A stretch of 64,000 nucleotides of DNA, taken from DASYXZ01 sp035946625 (lineage in GTDB: Bacteria; Acidobacteriota; Terriglobia; UBA7540). Shown piece after piece: positions 63,751-64,000 of the stretch. The notes beneath the pieces are model-generated. The model ran no database searches and was not told the DNA's origin. It saw nothing but the letters and a program-made list of their open reading frames with translations. Position numbers and translations under genes: made by a program. The stretch is taken from the NCBI GenBank assembly GCA_035946625.1, contig DASYZE010000003.1, forward strand, positions 1 through 64,000. The letters run 5' to 3'. Positions within the stretch are counted from its first letter, which is position 1; each line of letters starts with the position of its first letter.

Positions 63751-64000
63751 TCACCGGCGGGCGGGATTGAGTTGCGACAGCATGTTGCGGACGTCGATCA
63801 AGTGGTTGTTGAAAATTTTCCGCGCCACATCGAGCAGGCGGAAAATTTCGGGGTCGCGCACGGAGTAGAAGGCGTTGTTGCCATCCTTGCGTCCCACCAC
63901 CAGGTTCCGGCTGCGGAGCACGGCCAGTTGCTGTGAAAGGTTGCTCTGCTCCACGTTCAGTTGGGACATTAACTCATTCACGCCCGCCTCACCGGCGCGC
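63751..64000 (-). CDS. ArsR-family regulator (5' end beyond the window)
   Basis: The frame is open to the right edge and ends at 63751, giving 82 codons of the C-terminal part. Residues include AGVNELMSQLNVEQSNLSQQ, LAVLRSRNLVVGRKDGNNAF and YSVRDPEIF, the winged helix-turn-helix of ArsR/SmtB regulators (recognition helix QSNLSQQLAVLR). Metal-binding cysteines are absent in this part, so metal sensing cannot be judged. The product ends with an RNMLSQL helix. The N-terminus is outside the window. Confidence 0.85.
   Translation of the reverse strand, partial: RAGEAGVNELMSQLNVEQSNLSQQLAVLRSRNLVVGRKDGNNAFYSVRDPEIFRLLDVARKIFNNHLIDVRNMLSQLNPARR

Overview
The window looks like chromosomal DNA of an Acidobacteriota bacterium of the Terriglobia/Bryobacterales type. 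This is inferred from the gene set: a 1255-residue Oar-like TonB-dependent receptor with an N-terminal carboxypeptidase-regulatory domain, an 885-residue duplicated 'orphan' ABC permease next to PadR, TolB-propeller winged-helix and kinase proteins, a 2690-residue SBBP/FG-GAP/choice-of-anchor-D surface protein, several TPR proteins, and many REP-like palindromes. No rRNA, tRNA, CRISPR array or intact insertion sequence was seen.

Layout. 0-3.3 kb: a partial secreted protein, a small HTH-like protein and a membrane winged-helix/TolB regulator. 3.4-7.9 kb: a pntB relic, a DUF4143 ATPase and the three-gene transhydrogenase operon pntAA-pntAB-pntB. 8.2-13.9 kb: a PilZ protein, a transmembrane Ser/Thr kinase, a zinc alcohol dehydrogenase and a DUF6883/DUF4926 pair. 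14.3-18.9 kb: a metallo-beta-lactamase-fold hydrolase, typA and a BON-domain protein. 19-34.2 kb: an envelope locus with a CHASE2 cyclase, a FecR-domain protein, the giant surface protein and a divergent TPR lipoprotein-like or secreted protein. 34.3-45.9 kb: a LacI regulator, the Oar receptor, two paralogous TPR proteins, an unknown protein and a DUF1501 protein. 46.3-50.5 kb: a decayed neighbourhood, with a gene broken by a TGA, an ABC permease, a padR whose 10th codon is TAA, three 42-bp direct repeats and a PIN-domain fragment. 50.6-54.7 kb: the housekeeping operon phoH-ybeY-corC-era. 55-58.5 kb: an ECF sigma factor overlapping a kinase-TPR gene. 58.6-64 kb: a small secreted protein, a PilZ protein, a NarL-type two-component pair, a DUF1801 protein and a partial ArsR regulator.

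How the genes may work together. A 27-bp motif occurs just downstream of a promoter-like element before both lacI and the Oar receptor, so the regulator probably controls itself and the receptor. The FecR gene and the giant surface protein share a 37-bp upstream element (29/37 identical) containing TTGACT, which suggests co-regulation. The kinases, cyclase, PilZ proteins, ECF factor and two-component pair give the region a strong signalling flavour.

The most unusual sequence-level features are these: nonsense codons with the family sequence continuing beyond them in two genes around the ABC permease, the 42-bp repeats bracketing that module, intergenic-type repeats absorbed in frame into coding regions, and a 77-bp second copy of the pntB 3' end.
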